DNA of 64,000 nucleotides from Ceraceosorus guamensis (Eukaryota > Basidiomycota > Exobasidiomycetes > Ceraceosorales > Ceraceosoraceae): positions 175,913 to 239,912 of the forward strand of contig NW_020290029.1 in NCBI RefSeq assembly GCF_003144195.1. The letters run 5' to 3'. Each line of letters opens with the position of its first letter. Within the stretch, counting starts at the first letter, position 1. The position numbers were made by a program, and so were the translations under genes. Below are positions 45,001 through 56,297 of this stretch, in pieces. The notes below the pieces were generated by a model. The model was not told the origin of the DNA. It saw nothing but the letters and a program-made list of their open reading frames with translations, and ran no database searches.

Positions 45001-46736
45001 CCCGCGTACGACACAACATAGCGCGACTATTCTTTGCGGGCGAAGCAGGTGATGAGAAGAGAAGAGAGCTCGTGGTGGACCTCAAGACGCCACGCTTCTT
45101 GCCACCTTGCGACCAGGCAATGTCGCTGCCAGATCACCTTAATGAGGATCAGCATGCTGCGATGCGACACGTGCTCAAGGCGCAGGACTACGCTCTGTTG
45201 GTTGGCATGCCAGGCACAGGAAAGACAACGACAATCTCGGAGCTCATCCGTTTGCTTGTTTCGCGCGGCAAGACGGTGCTTCTAGCTAGCTACACCCATA
45301 GCGCTGTGGACACCATCTGCAAGAAGCTGATTCGCTCGAACAGTGTCGATGAAGAGGCTACCTCTTCCGTGGATCTGCTCCGGCTTGGTGACAAGTCGCG
45401 AATAGACTCCGCCATCCACCCCTACGTGCTTGCGGACTCGGCCAACGTGGAAGATTTTGAGGCTAAGCTCTTGAAGCCGAATGTCGTCGCTACGACCTGC
45501 TTGTCGGTCGGTCACACCCTCTTTGCCAAACGGAGCTTCGACTACTGCATCGTCGACGAGGCTAGTCAGGTCACCCTTCCAACGTGTCTTGGTCCTTTGA
45601 AATTTGCACGGATCTTTGTTCTTGTCGGCGATCCTCAGCAGCTACCGCCGCTCGTACGGAACATGGATGCTAGGCATGGAGGACTCGACGTCAGCTTATT
45701 CAACCGGCTGGCTGAAGCTCATCCGACCAGCCAAGTCTACCTCACCCGCCAGTACCGGATGAATGGCGACATCATGACTCTGAGCAACCAACTTGTCTAT
45801 CATGGTAGACTGCAATGCGGTAGCGCGGAGGTCGAGAATCTCTCCTTGGCCCTGCCGAAAGCGTCTGACGCTCTTGCTCGCCTACGCAGTCCCAACAACA
45901 TGACTGCGGGCGTGAGCGAAACCTGGCTGCAGCGCGTGATCCAGCCAGACTGCAAGGTGGTCTTTTTGAACACGGATCATCTGCCGGCGCCAGAGTCTCG
46001 AGTGGGCGAACTTGTGCAGAACGAGGTGGAGGCTGAGCTGGTGTGTCAGATCTGCGCGGCGCTCATCCTAGGAGGCTGTGAGGCGGGCGACATTGGCGTC
46101 ATCACTCCGCTGCGTCAGCAGATCAGGCTTCTGACCAACGCTCTCGGCATCAATGCGACTTCGTCCACGCCGACAGACACGGAGAAGAGCCGAAAGGGAA
46201 TCGAAATATTGACGGCCGATCGAGCACAGGGTAGAGACAAATCGGTCGTGCTCGTCTCATTTGTCCGCAACAATACGATTGGGGAAGGAGGCAAGGGGAG
46301 CGTGGGCGAGCTGCTGAACGATGTCAGACGCATCAATGTCAGCTTGACGAGAGCACAGAGAAAGCTCGTCATGGTAGGAAGCAGAAAGACGCTGCAAGAG
46401 GTGCCGCTGCTGCACAAGCTTTTGGAACTGGTCGACGGAAAAGGCTGGTGCATCGACTTGGAAAGGGACGACCATAGACGCTTTTGCGCTCCTCAAGGTC
46501 TTTGGACAAGTCTTGCGAACGCAGCATCCAGCCAATCGCAATACCTCTTTGATTGCACGCCGTCTGCAACCGAGAAGCAAAATCCTGGTCGTGCTGGTGC
46601 TAGCTTTGGCCCAGCAGCGGAGTCGACCCTCAAGAATGCACCTGCTCACCATGCCGGCTCGGGAGCACTCGTCCGCAAGAGGCCGCTCTTGCGCGATATC
46701 ATCAATGAGCAGAAGGGACCGACTGGAAGGCTTTGA
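42003..46736 (+). CDS. DNA2: DNA replication ATP-dependent helicase/nuclease Dna2
   Basis: Dna2 trims long Okazaki-fragment flaps and resects DNA ends. The exons are 42003-42473 and 42531-46736 (about 1558 aa). The N-terminal 180 residues are disordered. Then come VLNVEERAPLDIRDKN and RIRVGDYVHLIGHW (OB-like). A RecB-type nuclease follows: EDIWSPMYGLKGFVDISVEVE, LELKTGRAFANLEHRAQTMMYMLMMSER and QGLLYYSR, with Fe-S cysteines (CGRCYAVDGC). The superfamily 1B helicase is complete: LNEDQHAAM, GMPGTGKTTTI (about residue 1049), DYCIVDEASQ, VGDPQQLPPLV, LTRQYRMN, and ILTADRAQGRDKSVVLVSFVRNN with VSLTRAQRKLVMVG. A 51-bp segment at 43662-43712 has a GTGAGT donor and an AG end and is a multiple of three, so it may be an in-frame intron. 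The gene is convergent with the ataxin-10 gene, with the tRNA between them. Confidence 0.95.
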
Positions 46737-47455
46737 GGCGGCCACGCGCGCCGATCCACGCTCGCTGAATGGGCGCTAATTTAATGTGTTCGCTCATCGA
46801 TGACATTGCCGCGAGCCTTTGTGTGCTTTCTGATCGCATGTTGTCCTTCTCACATGACGAGTGCCTCAGCAGAGTTCGTTGTCCCTTTGGAATCACGCAA
46901 ATGTGGCCAGAACGCCTTGTACCTGAAAATAACAATCAAAAGCTGTCTTGCCAGCAGTGTTGACTTATCCTTGACTTGTCGCCGACCACGTGGCTACTAG
47001 CATGTCGCTTCTGTGAGCAATCTCGAGGGATGAAGGAAATGCAAGGCCGCTATAAAGATGCAGGTCGGCAGCGCGCTGTTCCCGTCTGAAGGTCAAACGC
47101 AGCGTCCACATCATTGCATGGTCCCCGGATGGCATGACATGCTACTTTTTGAAAGGTTGGCAGGCGCTCGAAATTGAGTTCTCAGTGAGCCCATGTAAGC
47201 GGAGAGTCGAGGACTTGATGTGTTTGGAGTGGACTTACCCATTCAAGGGACTGTGCGCGCAGAGTATTTTGCCGTACAGAAGCCAAAGGTCGTCATCTTT
47301 CCACCTGTCAAATCACGAGCATAAGCGGTAGATCCACGATGCACGCACAGTTGGGTCTGACGTGAACGATCGTAAATGTGGGCGTTGGCAAAGTCCCGTG
47401 TCTCCTGCACATGAGTCATTGGATATATTTTTTCTGTTCTCGCGGAGTGCCAGTA
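46737..47455. other. Spacer between DNA2 and tRNA-Gly
   Basis: About 720 bp downstream of DNA2 contain no credible ORF. The last part is the upstream flank of the tRNA gene and includes an AT-rich patch (GGATATATTTTTT) at about 47421-47433, typical of Pol III upstream flanks. Confidence 0.5.
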
Positions 47456-47561
47456 GCATCTATGGGTTAGTGGTATACTGCTCGCTTGCCAATTAATGCG
47501 CCCCACTAGGGATCGCGTAATGAGCTTGCGGGCGACACGGGTTCGATTCCCGTTGGATGCA
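47456..47561 (+). tRNA. tRNA-Gly(GCC) with a 35-nt intron
   Basis: The acceptor stem pairs GCATCTA with TGGATGC (one G-T pair), with discriminator A at 47561. The D-arm region TGGGTTAGTGG serves as box A. The anticodon stem CTCGC (47481-47485) pairs with GCGGG (47528-47532). The loop reads TT-GCC-A then T once the intron is removed, so the anticodon is GCC at 47488-47490. The intron, 47492-47526, sits at the canonical site between positions 37 and 38. The T arm is ACGGG-TTCGATT-CCCGT and holds box B. A TTTT run a few bases downstream fits Pol III termination. All parts of the cloverleaf can be drawn. Confidence 0.95.
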
Positions 47562-48214
47562 GTTCCTTTTGGCCGGCGGGCCCACGGCCCCCACGCCCGC
47601 ATCCTCCCTTACTGATCCCATTCCTCTACTCTTTTCTTTTGCTTCTCTCCCCTCTGAACCGGCAGCATGGTCAGCAGCTGCTGTGACATCAGCTGATGCC
47701 GGCGGCTTTGGTACCCTCCGAGCACTACGCGGGAAGTTTGATCCCTTCCTTGGCAGCTTGAAACAATGATTCACTACAGACGCTTATTTCTATACGACGT
47801 CGACGATCACTTTTGTCATTGTCCCATCCCAAAAAAAAAAGGTGTGCAGCTGACATTCTAGCACCCGATCGTCGCTTCTAGTCAGTCGACCTCCTTTTTT
47901 CGGGTCTTTGACGACATCACCTTGCCGCGCGCCCCACGCAAGACGAGCGCCTTTCTATACACCGCGTTACGATATCCATAGTCCCGAGTCGCGCAAAGAA
48001 AAGAACTCGGCCAGAAGAAAAAGCAAGACGCTCTGAGGTCCGGGACGAGGGGAGATGCGTGCAGCAGCATGGGTAGGCACAATGATGAAGTTGACATTTG
48101 TTTCGCAGACATCATGATTTGCTCGAGCGAGCAAAGGACAACTCGAGGCGCGCCTCTACTTGTGCGATCCATGATGCATCGAAAGTTTGAATTGCTTTGA
48201 AAAGCGCAGCACCG
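47562..48214. other. Spacer with Pol III terminator and 3' flank of the ataxin-10 gene
   Basis: The TTTT at about 47566-47569 is the likely tRNA terminator. A run of ten A residues occurs near 47830-47840. No gene is recognised. Confidence 0.5.
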
Positions 48215-50744
48215 CTACCGTGAAGGGCTCAGCGGCCGAAGCTGGTCGATGAGGGCTTGCGAAGCCTGGTTGCCCTGTAAAAGGTTCCTTAGTGCGAAGA
48301 TGGCATGTTCGCGAATGTCTTGGGTCGGAATGAAGACGAGAAAAACGACGACAGAGAGCAGCGTGAGTGCGGGCATTGCCTGCATTTCTGCGGCCGCAAG
48401 ACGTTCCAGGCAATGTGCGCTGGAGCGCAAGCTACTTACAAGGATTGTTCTCGTCCAATTGAGTCATATTGAGCACATCTAGTAGTCCGCCGCTCTCTCT
48501 GACCGCATCCTGCACCCTCTTCACCCTCGACAAGCGGGCTTCTCGCGCTGTCCGATCCTGCTCAGTCTTCCGTGCAGACGCGCTAGAAGCAGGTTCAACA
48601 AAACTCATGACGCCCAGCAAGCGCACGAGGTCTCTTTTCAAATTTTGTAATCCTCCTCCTCCTCCTCCTCCTCCTCCTCGATCCGCCTGCTCGGTCTGCT
48701 CGACAAAGGTTGAACGACTTTGGCCCGTCGAGGTCAGCACGTGACCCTCGGGTGCTGATGCCACCGAATGGTTGCTAGCGACGATGTTCTGAAATGGCGA
48801 GATTGCGGGACTGAATTTGGACGTCGAGTGCAGCAGCTCTACATCGACACCAGCAGGGTGACGAGGGTTGAGCAGAGAGAAACGACCCACGCTACAGCTC
48901 TCATGTTGGCCCGCACAGCACGAATCGAGCGCTGCGAATGCCTGATGACCACTCACCAACGACGGTTCGCACGCTTTCCTCCTTCGAGACTGTTTCGAGA
49001 ATCTGGCTAGACTTGTCTTGGAAACGGTCGCCACGACTAATGGCCTCGTCTTGTGCTGACACACTCTCAGCGGCTGCAATGCAGAGATGGATCAAGCACT
49101 GCAAATGCAATATCAAGCCCGTGTGTGCCTGAGCGAGTTGACTGTGCTGGATCGTCCTAACAGCGTCCGAAGCGATAGCCTCACGGTCCGACAGGCGACG
49201 CATTAGTCCGACGGTGTAGGCCGAGAGGGTTGCGAAGCTGCTGACCAGATAGACAAGATCGGACTGTGAATCTTGTACAGCATCGTCGGACGCCGATTCG
49301 ACCGACTGAGAGTCGGGTGATGAATCCGAGCAAGCGCCACTCGAACTGCCATGGACCAAGTACGCATCAAACATTTGCAACAGCGCTACTTGTCGTGCGT
49401 TTAAAGGCGGATCCTCTTCCTCCAGCTCGTTGGCCGTCGGTGCGCGAGTCGAAGAGGTCGTCTGGAAACCTTTGAGAAGTCGTCCACACAGTCCGCTAGA
49501 GAAGATGATGCTGAACAGTTCGTAGCTGCGATGGCAGGCACGAAGAGTCCTTTGGTGAACCATGAGAGCCTTGCGAATCAGTAGTGTACTTCCGCACTTA
49601 CGCTATCGCGATACTGTCTGGCAGATCCGAGGGGCTCGTCTCAGGCTGAGCGTCTGCCTGCAGGTCAGCGGCTGCATTGCGAAGGACTGTCCCAAGCAGT
49701 GCGCAGCCCTGCTGAGTCAATGCTAGCCCGTAGCTGTGAGTAGCAGGTGAACACGAAGTTAGCTGACTTGGGGGTCCAAAGCGGGCTTCTAGGGCTGCAC
49801 CTCTAACCTTCTTGCTGGCTTGGAAAGGAGCAAATTGTCCAAGACGATTTCGACTGCCGCACGTACACCCTTGCTTTGTAATTCGAGCAGACGGCTGTGT
49901 GATTGGGCATTGAGAGGAATGAGCAGCGGTTCGCGCAGGGGATCCAACGCGGAGTTCCGCATTGACTCGTCTCGTCTCGTGTGACTCGCATGAACAATTC
50001 CACGAAACCAACTTCGCGCAGCTTTGAGGGTCCTTCTACCTCCGGGGAGTCGAGTCCCATGCGCCGCCACAGGAGCTCGGCCGTCGACTCATTGTTGGTG
50101 ATGCAATTTGCGAAGGCTTGCATGAGGGCCTGACAAAGCAGCACGGCTGCATCAAGTATTCGCACAGCAACCGGACGCACAGTCTGTCAGCTTTGTTTCG
50201 TCCTGAAGCCCTTCAGCTTCCAATAGACAAAATGGGTCGTAAGGCCACACGTACGCACCCGACTCGTTTTGCGTTGCGGTGTAGCTGGTCAGATGCCACA
50301 AAGTAGATTGCAGGTCATGCCTGAGCAACGCGGAGCTGCAAGAGTAGAATGCCGAGGGAAAGCGAGTGAGCGAGCGATTGCAATGCCGAGGCTTCGAAGA
50401 CATTTCATATGAGCGACGTCGACGTACAAGATGAGCTCTTGCCCTGCTTGATTTCCTGCAGCAGCATTTCGCAAGATTCTGGCTCCAAGCAAACTTCTCT
50501 GTGCCTCTTCTTGCCGCACTTCATCTCCAACAAAGTATTTGCTTGCCACGCCAAGACATTCCGCAAGCAGGTCATCAACAAGTTGTGGTCGTGCTCGGCA
50601 AGATACGACGAACTCCTGACGCGCACGGGGTGTGGTGGCTAGCGACTTGGAGAGAGCGTTTAGGGATTGAAGCGTTGACGCGGACCATGACTGCAGGGAG
50701 ACCGTAGCATGTTGAGCCTCTTCTTGCTCTTCTTGCTCCGGCAT
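48215..50744 (-). CDS. Ataxin-10 homologue (Ctr86/Atx10 family)
   Basis: Eight exons (50744-50428, 50335-50251, 50183-50040, 49965-49808, 49733-49602, 49525-48957, 48838-48440, 48318-48215) give a continuous frame of about 635 aa. The protein is largely helical and armadillo-like: ARILRNAAAGNQAGQELIF, ALMQAFANCITNNESTAELLWRRMG and LTQQGCALLGTVLRNAAADLQ. The diagnostic C-terminal ataxin-10 block is built across the last intron: VRLLGVMSFVE, then LLDVLNMTQLDENNP|YIREHAIFALRNLLQGNQASQALIDQL, matching the family's NPFIREHAIF-type motif. The family is linked to cytokinesis and septum formation in fungi (family knowledge). A nine-Gly run at about 48651-48680 comes from a CTC repeat. The exon 3/4 boundary (donor GTAGAA, purine-rich acceptor) is the least certain join. 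Confidence 0.85.
48653..48680. repeat. (CTC)n tract coding poly-Gly in the ataxin-10 homologue
   Basis: An almost perfect triplet array of about nine units within exon 7 is read on the minus strand as GGA/GGC-type glycine codons. It is probably length-variable. Confidence 0.8.
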
Positions 50745-51296
50745 GACCGCTTTTCAATTCTTTGCTAGTGTGCTGAAGCCTCGATATTTGCGTGGGCTAT
50801 GTGTGATTGATGGGTCTGAACGACGATGTGTTGAGCGCTTGTGCCCGTGTCGCACAAGTGCAAAAGGCTCTGGTTGCAATCCCGAATATCTCTCTCAAAG
50901 TCAGCAGAAGGCGTGTGCTTTATGAGGACCAAGACCTGATGATCACGTGAATGTCTGGCCTGCCGAACTCGGACCAAATTCAAGATTGCAAAGCCGCTTT
51001 TCCGCCCTGTTCGATGGACTGATACGTCGCCTGCTCTGGCACCTAAAGCTGGGGTTCTTCTTGCACTAGCCGCCAAGCATACCCCCCCTCGTGACGTATC
51101 GCTTCAATGTTGTTAGCCGGCTTATTCGTCCGCGCTTGCTCGCTATGCTCTGTGTGACTTCTAGCATTCGTGACTCTTGCTGCATTTCACCATAAACCCT
51201 CCCTCTGACCGGCGCTCGCATGCCTTTTTAAACAATGCTGAATGGTTCAGAGAGCGCACTCTTCGTCTTGGTAGATGCGTAGCCAAGAGATGTCTG

Positions 51297-51328
51297 CCAT
51301 CCATCCATCCATCCATCCATCCATCCAT
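51297..51328. repeat. (ATCC)n microsatellite
   Basis: About eight tandem CATC/ATCC units. The unit is 4 bp with no spacers, so it is not a CRISPR-like array. Confidence 0.9.
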
Positions 51329-51816
51329 TCGATTGGCGTGGGCATGCGATGCAAGAAAAAGTGGAGGTGGTCATATGCGTGCGCATATTCGAGCGAACAC
51401 CGTTCCATCATCAGCAGGCTCGACGCTTTCCAATCTCTTCTTCTGCATGCAGCTATATAGCTGTGCTGTGGCACACCACCGTCACCCGCAAGGCCCACGC
51501 GCATCCACCGCGCGCGCCGCCGCCGCCGTATAACGGCCGGGGCGCCGGGCCGAACAGCATCGCGCGCGGTGTGCGCCGCGTGCCGCGCGTGCGTTTGTAT
51601 ATATAGGGACCACCGCGCGACTACTACTGAAATGCGCGCGTGCATGCTGACGATCGATCGATCGATCGAAAGCGTCTGCCGCCGCCGCGCCGCGCGCTGC
51701 GTGACAGACCGAAGCCCCGCCCCGCGTTCGGTCATGCAGGCGCCTCGGGCAGCGCGCGTGCGCGCCGGACCGCACACAACACGCGCGTTTGAAAGCGTGC
51801 CCGCTAGACAAAGCTC

Positions 51817-51890
51817 GAATCACGAATCAAGAATCTCGCGAGGAGTCACGAATCGTGAATCGTGGTTGGGAGAATCATGAGAATCAGGTG
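51817..51890. repeat. Cluster of dispersed GAATCACGAATC motif
   Basis: Six or more GAATC/GATTC half-units occur in both orientations within about 75 bp (for example GAATCACGAATCAAGAATC and CACGAATCGTGAATCGTG). This is the densest cluster of the motif family seen in this window. Confidence 0.75.
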
Positions 51891-52240
51891 GATTTGTGAT
51901 CTCTGTGCATCGGCGTCAGAGTTTGAATCGTAATTGTGGGGGGGGGCGGGCACCGCACCGTGACTCTGCCAGAGACGTGATCATCCTCATGCTCACCACC
52001 ACCACCATCATTCGCTTCGTATGTACATTCTATCGACGCCAAGCACATCGAAGCGTGTGTCCTTCCCTCACTTTGCTTTTTGAACCCTCTCCTTGCGCTC
52101 AGTAGGTCTGCAACCCGCCAGCTTCATCGCATCCAACCAAGCAGTAGACTTGGCTGTCAGGCGTGATCGACTACGCTTCACACAGACACAGCACCTCTTT
52201 CCCTTGTCCATCCGCAATTCAAACTCGGTGAACTGTCGCC

Positions 52241-53507
52241 ATGCCGTCCCAAGCATTGCCAGAGGGAGGTGCATCGAGCTCGGCAGGATCCAAGTTGTAC
52301 ATCAATCTTCGCAAACAGGTCAAATACCTGCTCATTGGCGGAGCGGGCGTGTGGTACTGGCAAACGTACAGCCATTGGTCAGACTGCTGGAACGGCGGTG
52401 GATGGCCAGGGTGAGTGGTGCGCGCAAGTGGTGTGAGCGAAGCGCTGCACGGATCAAAGGACGACAGCGGCGCAAGTAAAAGCAGTGAATGCGTCGCCTC
52501 TTTCTCACTCACCGCACCCTTCGTCGTCTATCCCTACTGCTCGCAGCACTTTGGCACTGCTGGCCGCTGTGCAATTGACCGCCACTGTGCTCATCTTTAG
52601 CTACCTGATGCTCGTATCTGCGAGCGGCAATGCTCCCGATGTGAGTACCTACAGCGTAGCCAAGAAGGGAGGCCTACACGCGCGCTCTGTGTGCTAGCAC
52701 ATGCTGAAAGATGAAGAGCATCCCATATCGCCTCGATCATTCGTCACAGTACCAGAGATGGCAGACTGATGCGCTGTTGAAGAACATCATTCCGCTGCTC
52801 ACCCTGTGTCTGGTTGGCGGTTACTTGAGCTTGGCACTATCCATCAGTCCAGCCGTAGCGTGAGTTGAGAAGCATGTCACCATTGCAGCCCCGGCTCGAA
52901 GAAGGCAAGTCCAATCTCATCAGAGGCGAACGCTGATCGGCTACATGCTGCACCTGCTGTCCCCTCATCACAACTCAGCCCCGCCCCACCTTCCGATGCT
53001 CTGTCTTCGAGGCTGCTGGACGCCGCAAATTCGCTGGGTGCAAATCTTTCCACAGCGCGCGCAGGCGCACAGCTTCTGCTTTCGGACCTGACTCGGACAT
53101 TGGGCTTGAAGAGCTCCTCCATTCCTGCTCCCTCGACATCCTCGTCCATCGCTTCCAAGCTGTCCACCTTCCGCTTTCGAGGGTCAGCCTTCTCTTCATC
53201 AGACAGCGGGACAGATCTGGATGTTTCTTCCCTCCTGAAAGCCTTGAGGGTCCCAGACGGAGAAGCGTTGGCTGCTCGGCTAGGCGTCGACCCAACGCTG
53301 TCCAAGACGCTCCTGAGCAATCTGGATAGAGCTCAAAGAAGAGCTCAAAGGTGGAAGGTGGAGAATATTCGGACGATCGGTTGGGTAGGAGCTTTTGCGG
53401 GATCTGCCAGCGTCTACTTTTTAGCTTTGGGGGCCGTTGGCTTCGTTGGTGCTTTTGCTGGACCTGCCAAGAGACTGGGAAGAAGGGGAAAAGACAGGCA
53501 GGCCTGA
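52241..53507 (+). CDS. Conserved-looking four-TM protein of unknown function
   Basis: Four exons (52241-52410, 52547-52640, 52750-52859, 52889-53507) encode about 330 aa. The splices are all GT-AG and phase-consistent. Hydrophobic segments are VKYLLIGGAGVWYWQTY, LALLAAVQLTATVLIFSYLMLV, LLKNIIPLLTLCLVGGYLSLALSI, and, after a Ser/Pro-rich loop of about 100 residues, TIGWVGAFAGSASVYFLALGAVGFVGAFAG. Exons 2 and 3 each encode roughly one membrane helix. The tail is basic (KRLGRRGKDRQA). A WSDCWNGGGWPG stretch follows TM1. I do not recognise the family and assign no function. Even hydrophobicity and clean splicing argue that it is a real gene. Confidence 0.7.
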
Positions 53508-53964
53508 ATATGCACTCGGAATTGGGTGTCTGCGCGCCCGAGATGCAAGACTTTGGATCGCGCACTGCTCCGCATCCGCCTCGACATCCATGCCGTCACC
53601 TCGCACCATCCACACGCGAGACGTATCCAGCGAGCGCGACGAGAGGGAATGATCGAGATGAATGCCCTCTGTCAATCCCGAGTCTATCTGTGTATCTACT
53701 TTTGATGCTGCTGCTGCAACTGGTCTTGTCTAATGGGTATGCACGTATCTCGCAGTCTTTGTATCATCCGTCGCAATCGACGCGGCACTTCAGCCTCTCG
53801 CGTTTGGCCTCAAAGCGATCGAGGAGGTCAAGCGCGCGTCAAAAGTGGATGGATGGTAAAACCTCGCGTTTGGCCTCGAAAGCGATCGAGGAGGTCAAGC
53901 GCGCGTCAAAAGTGGATGGATGGTATGGGTTTTTGCAAAAGAAGCGTACGTGTGCAAGTCGCTA
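53508..53964. other. Convergent 3' spacer with tandem repeat
   Basis: These 457 bp lie between the four-TM gene and DBR1 stops. The right half is a two-copy tandem repeat, annotated separately. Nothing else is visible. Confidence 0.5.
53797..53926. repeat. Two-copy tandem duplication of about 66 bp
   Basis: The units start at 53797 and 53863 (CTCGCGTTTGGCCTC...) and end in GTGGATGGATGGTA. The copies differ by about one inserted base (CTCAAAGC versus CTCGAAAGC) and are otherwise nearly identical. This implies a recent duplication just downstream of the DBR1 stop. Confidence 0.92.
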
Positions 53965-56297
53965 TTATTGATTCTGACTGCGGCTCATGGCAGCTCTGGC
54001 AGCTTCTTGTATCCGCGCAATCTCTCCCTCTTCCTCTCTCATACGAGCTTCTTGCGCATCCTTCATCGTCCTTTCATCACCACGCTCCACGAGCTGGGCG
54101 AAGTTTCCGTGAGCAGGAGCAGGCTCCAAAGCTCCCATCCTGATCAGCGCATCTTGCGACTGTCCCATTTGGAAGGACGGTCTTGAAGGCTGCATGCCCG
54201 AGCTGGTGCTCGCGCTTTCGTCTGAGCTGGGCGCCGCAAACGCTGCGCTCGGAGAGGGGTTGATCTTGTTTGGGATCTGCAGCCAGTCGCACAGAGCCTG
54301 CGTTTGTGGATTGGTATACCAAGAAGCTTGAGAAAGAGGGGGGTCCACGCAAACGGAGATGGATGGGGAAGATCCGCCAATCGATGATCTGATAAGTCTT
54401 GCAGCTCGACAAGCACGCGTCGTGGCAACGTCTTACTCACGCGGACCCGCTCGGGCACCTTCAGGCACATCGATGCCTGGTGCAGTCTTGACGAATCTCT
54501 GCACGCTCGCAATAGCCAACGGGTGCCTATCCAAGCCTCCCGCCTCGCCGTCTTTCTCCTTTGCGCTCATCAACTGCTCCTCGACCCACCGTTCCTCCTT
54601 TTCAACAAGACGTTGAAGCTCTGCGTCGTCAGATAGTCGATGCGGCAAGGGCGGATGCTGGTTCCTCGCCAGACAGAGCAGAGAATGCGTCGCTCGTGTT
54701 ATGGCGAGCCAACGCGGAATGTATCTGAAGGCCGGCAGACGCTGGGTTTGGTGTGTGGACTCCGAAAGGGGTGGTTGTGCGCTGCTATTCTCGCGTTGCG
54801 ACCCATCATGGCCAGCCTCGCGCGGCTCTGGAGCGCGTGCATGCGAAGCTGTACTAGGATGCACGGGAACAGACATGGCATATTCCTCGTCAACATCAAA
54901 AGGCGCTTCGACCTCCAAAATCTGAGAATAGGGGGGAAAGAAGCAAGCCGGGAAGAGAGAACGTCAGCTGGTCAGACGTTGCATGGAAGCTTGCCGATTC
55001 ATTTTCGCACGCTGACCTGAAGGAAATCCTGCCCCGTCAGACACTTGCTGAGAGCCAGAAATTTGGTCGCGCTACTTCCATACGGTGCGTTGGCCCACGA
55101 TGTGCTCGCTAACGGCTCTGCACCTTGAGCGTCGACAATTGTGTCGTGCTGGTGCGGAGGATCTTCGTCGATGTACTCGTCTGCAGGTCGAGCTGGTGCG
55201 GTCTCTTCGTCGCTCAACTCGATATCAATCTGTTCGCTGCTGGGCGCCTCTGCTGCTCTGTCTACACTCTCGTCTACTGCTTCGTCCACCGCTCCGGAGA
55301 CCTCGCTACCGACGACGCCCGAGTCCAACTGTTCCGCCGATCCGTTTTCCTTGCCAGCTCTGTTTTCGTCCTGCAATCTCGTAGCTTGTCCATCGTGCTT
55401 GTACAGCGCGGCAAATCTGACGTGCAGATGAGCAGCGAACCAGTATTGCGGCTTGAGCCTCTGCAGCAAACCCATGAGCGGCGGGTTCCCCAGAGTCGAG
55501 CTGTTGATCTCGTCTGTGAAGAAGGGTTTTTTCCGCTTGAGCCAATCAGTATCGCCATGCTGTTCTATCGTGTTTGGCCAGTCGTGCGATAGGAAGCTGT
55601 GCGGTGAGAGCCGGGGACAAAGCTGAGAGGAAGTTCAAACGCATTTAACAGGGATGCGGCATGAGCCAAGGATGCCTGCTTCTCTGGTCAATGCGATGTG
55701 CCCCGCTTTCGCTGGGCACGAAGGCGTACTTACAAGTCCAAGCCGCATGACGTCGTACTGCCTTGTATGATAGGTGCTGCGCACAGTTGACCGATCGTAC
55801 GGCAGCCTCTCGTACCTTGGCGCTCTATAGTCGTGGGATTTGTAGATGCCGCTGATACCGCTAATGTCGAGACCTCCAACTTGCACGCTTCCTGCTGCAC
55901 CTAGATAATAGATGTTGGGCGCTAGCCATCCTCCGTGATAGCTTGACAAGGCAGAGGGTGTCACACTGAGCTTCAGCTTCAGCCACGCATCGGCGTAGGC
56001 CAAAGATGCGACTCACAGTTCCCACATGTATGCGCTCGCCTCATGATTGCCACCAACGACGAGAGTGAGATACTCGGCTTGTTTGAGACCGGTGTAGTAG
56101 TGAACAAAGTCGCCGAGCTGCTTGTACTTGTCCGGCACAGCAATCGTCTCTAGGTCTGCAACATTTCGCAGCGCTTGGAAATCGCCGCAGAGGAGAACGA
56201 GATCGGTGCGCTTTTTGGCCTGGGCGTCGAGGGAGCGGATGGAAGCGTAGATGGAGTCTAGCGCTCCGTGCGAGCAACCCTGAACAGCCACCCTCAT
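53965..56297 (-). CDS. DBR1: RNA lariat debranching enzyme Dbr1
   Basis: Dbr1 cleaves the 2'-5' bond of excised intron lariats in the nucleus, allowing intron turnover. The exons are 56297-56017, 55941-55734, 55622-55017, 54921-54441 and 54404-53965 (about 671 aa). The metallophosphoesterase core is complete: VAVQGCSHGALDSIY, LVLLCGDFQALRN, LTLVVGGNHEAS, YYLGAAGSVQVGGLDISGISGIY, FLSHDWPNTIEQHGD and QYWFAAHLHVRFAALY. The Dbr1-specific C-terminal part has TKFLALSKCLTGQDFLQILEVE, RYIPRWLAITRATH and NPQTQALCDWLQIPNKI. An acidic low-complexity insert (about 290-350) lies between them. The last intron is only 36 bp if the GTCGAG acceptor is right, so that boundary is tentative. The gene is convergent with the four-TM gene. 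Confidence 0.93.

Larger units (their letters stand above)
50745..52240. other. Divergent spacer, ataxin-10 homologue / four-TM gene
   Basis: About 1.5 kb hold several simple repeats: (ATCC)n at about 51297-51328, (GATC)n at about 51651-51669, and a CG-rich stretch at 51480-51790. A dense cluster of the dispersed GAATCACGAATC motif lies at about 51817-51890. No protein or RNA gene is recognised. Confidence 0.55.

Noticed and set aside
51297-51328. Regular repeat that might suggest a CRISPR array
   Set aside because: The unit is 4 bp with no spacers and the genome is eukaryotic, so it is a microsatellite.
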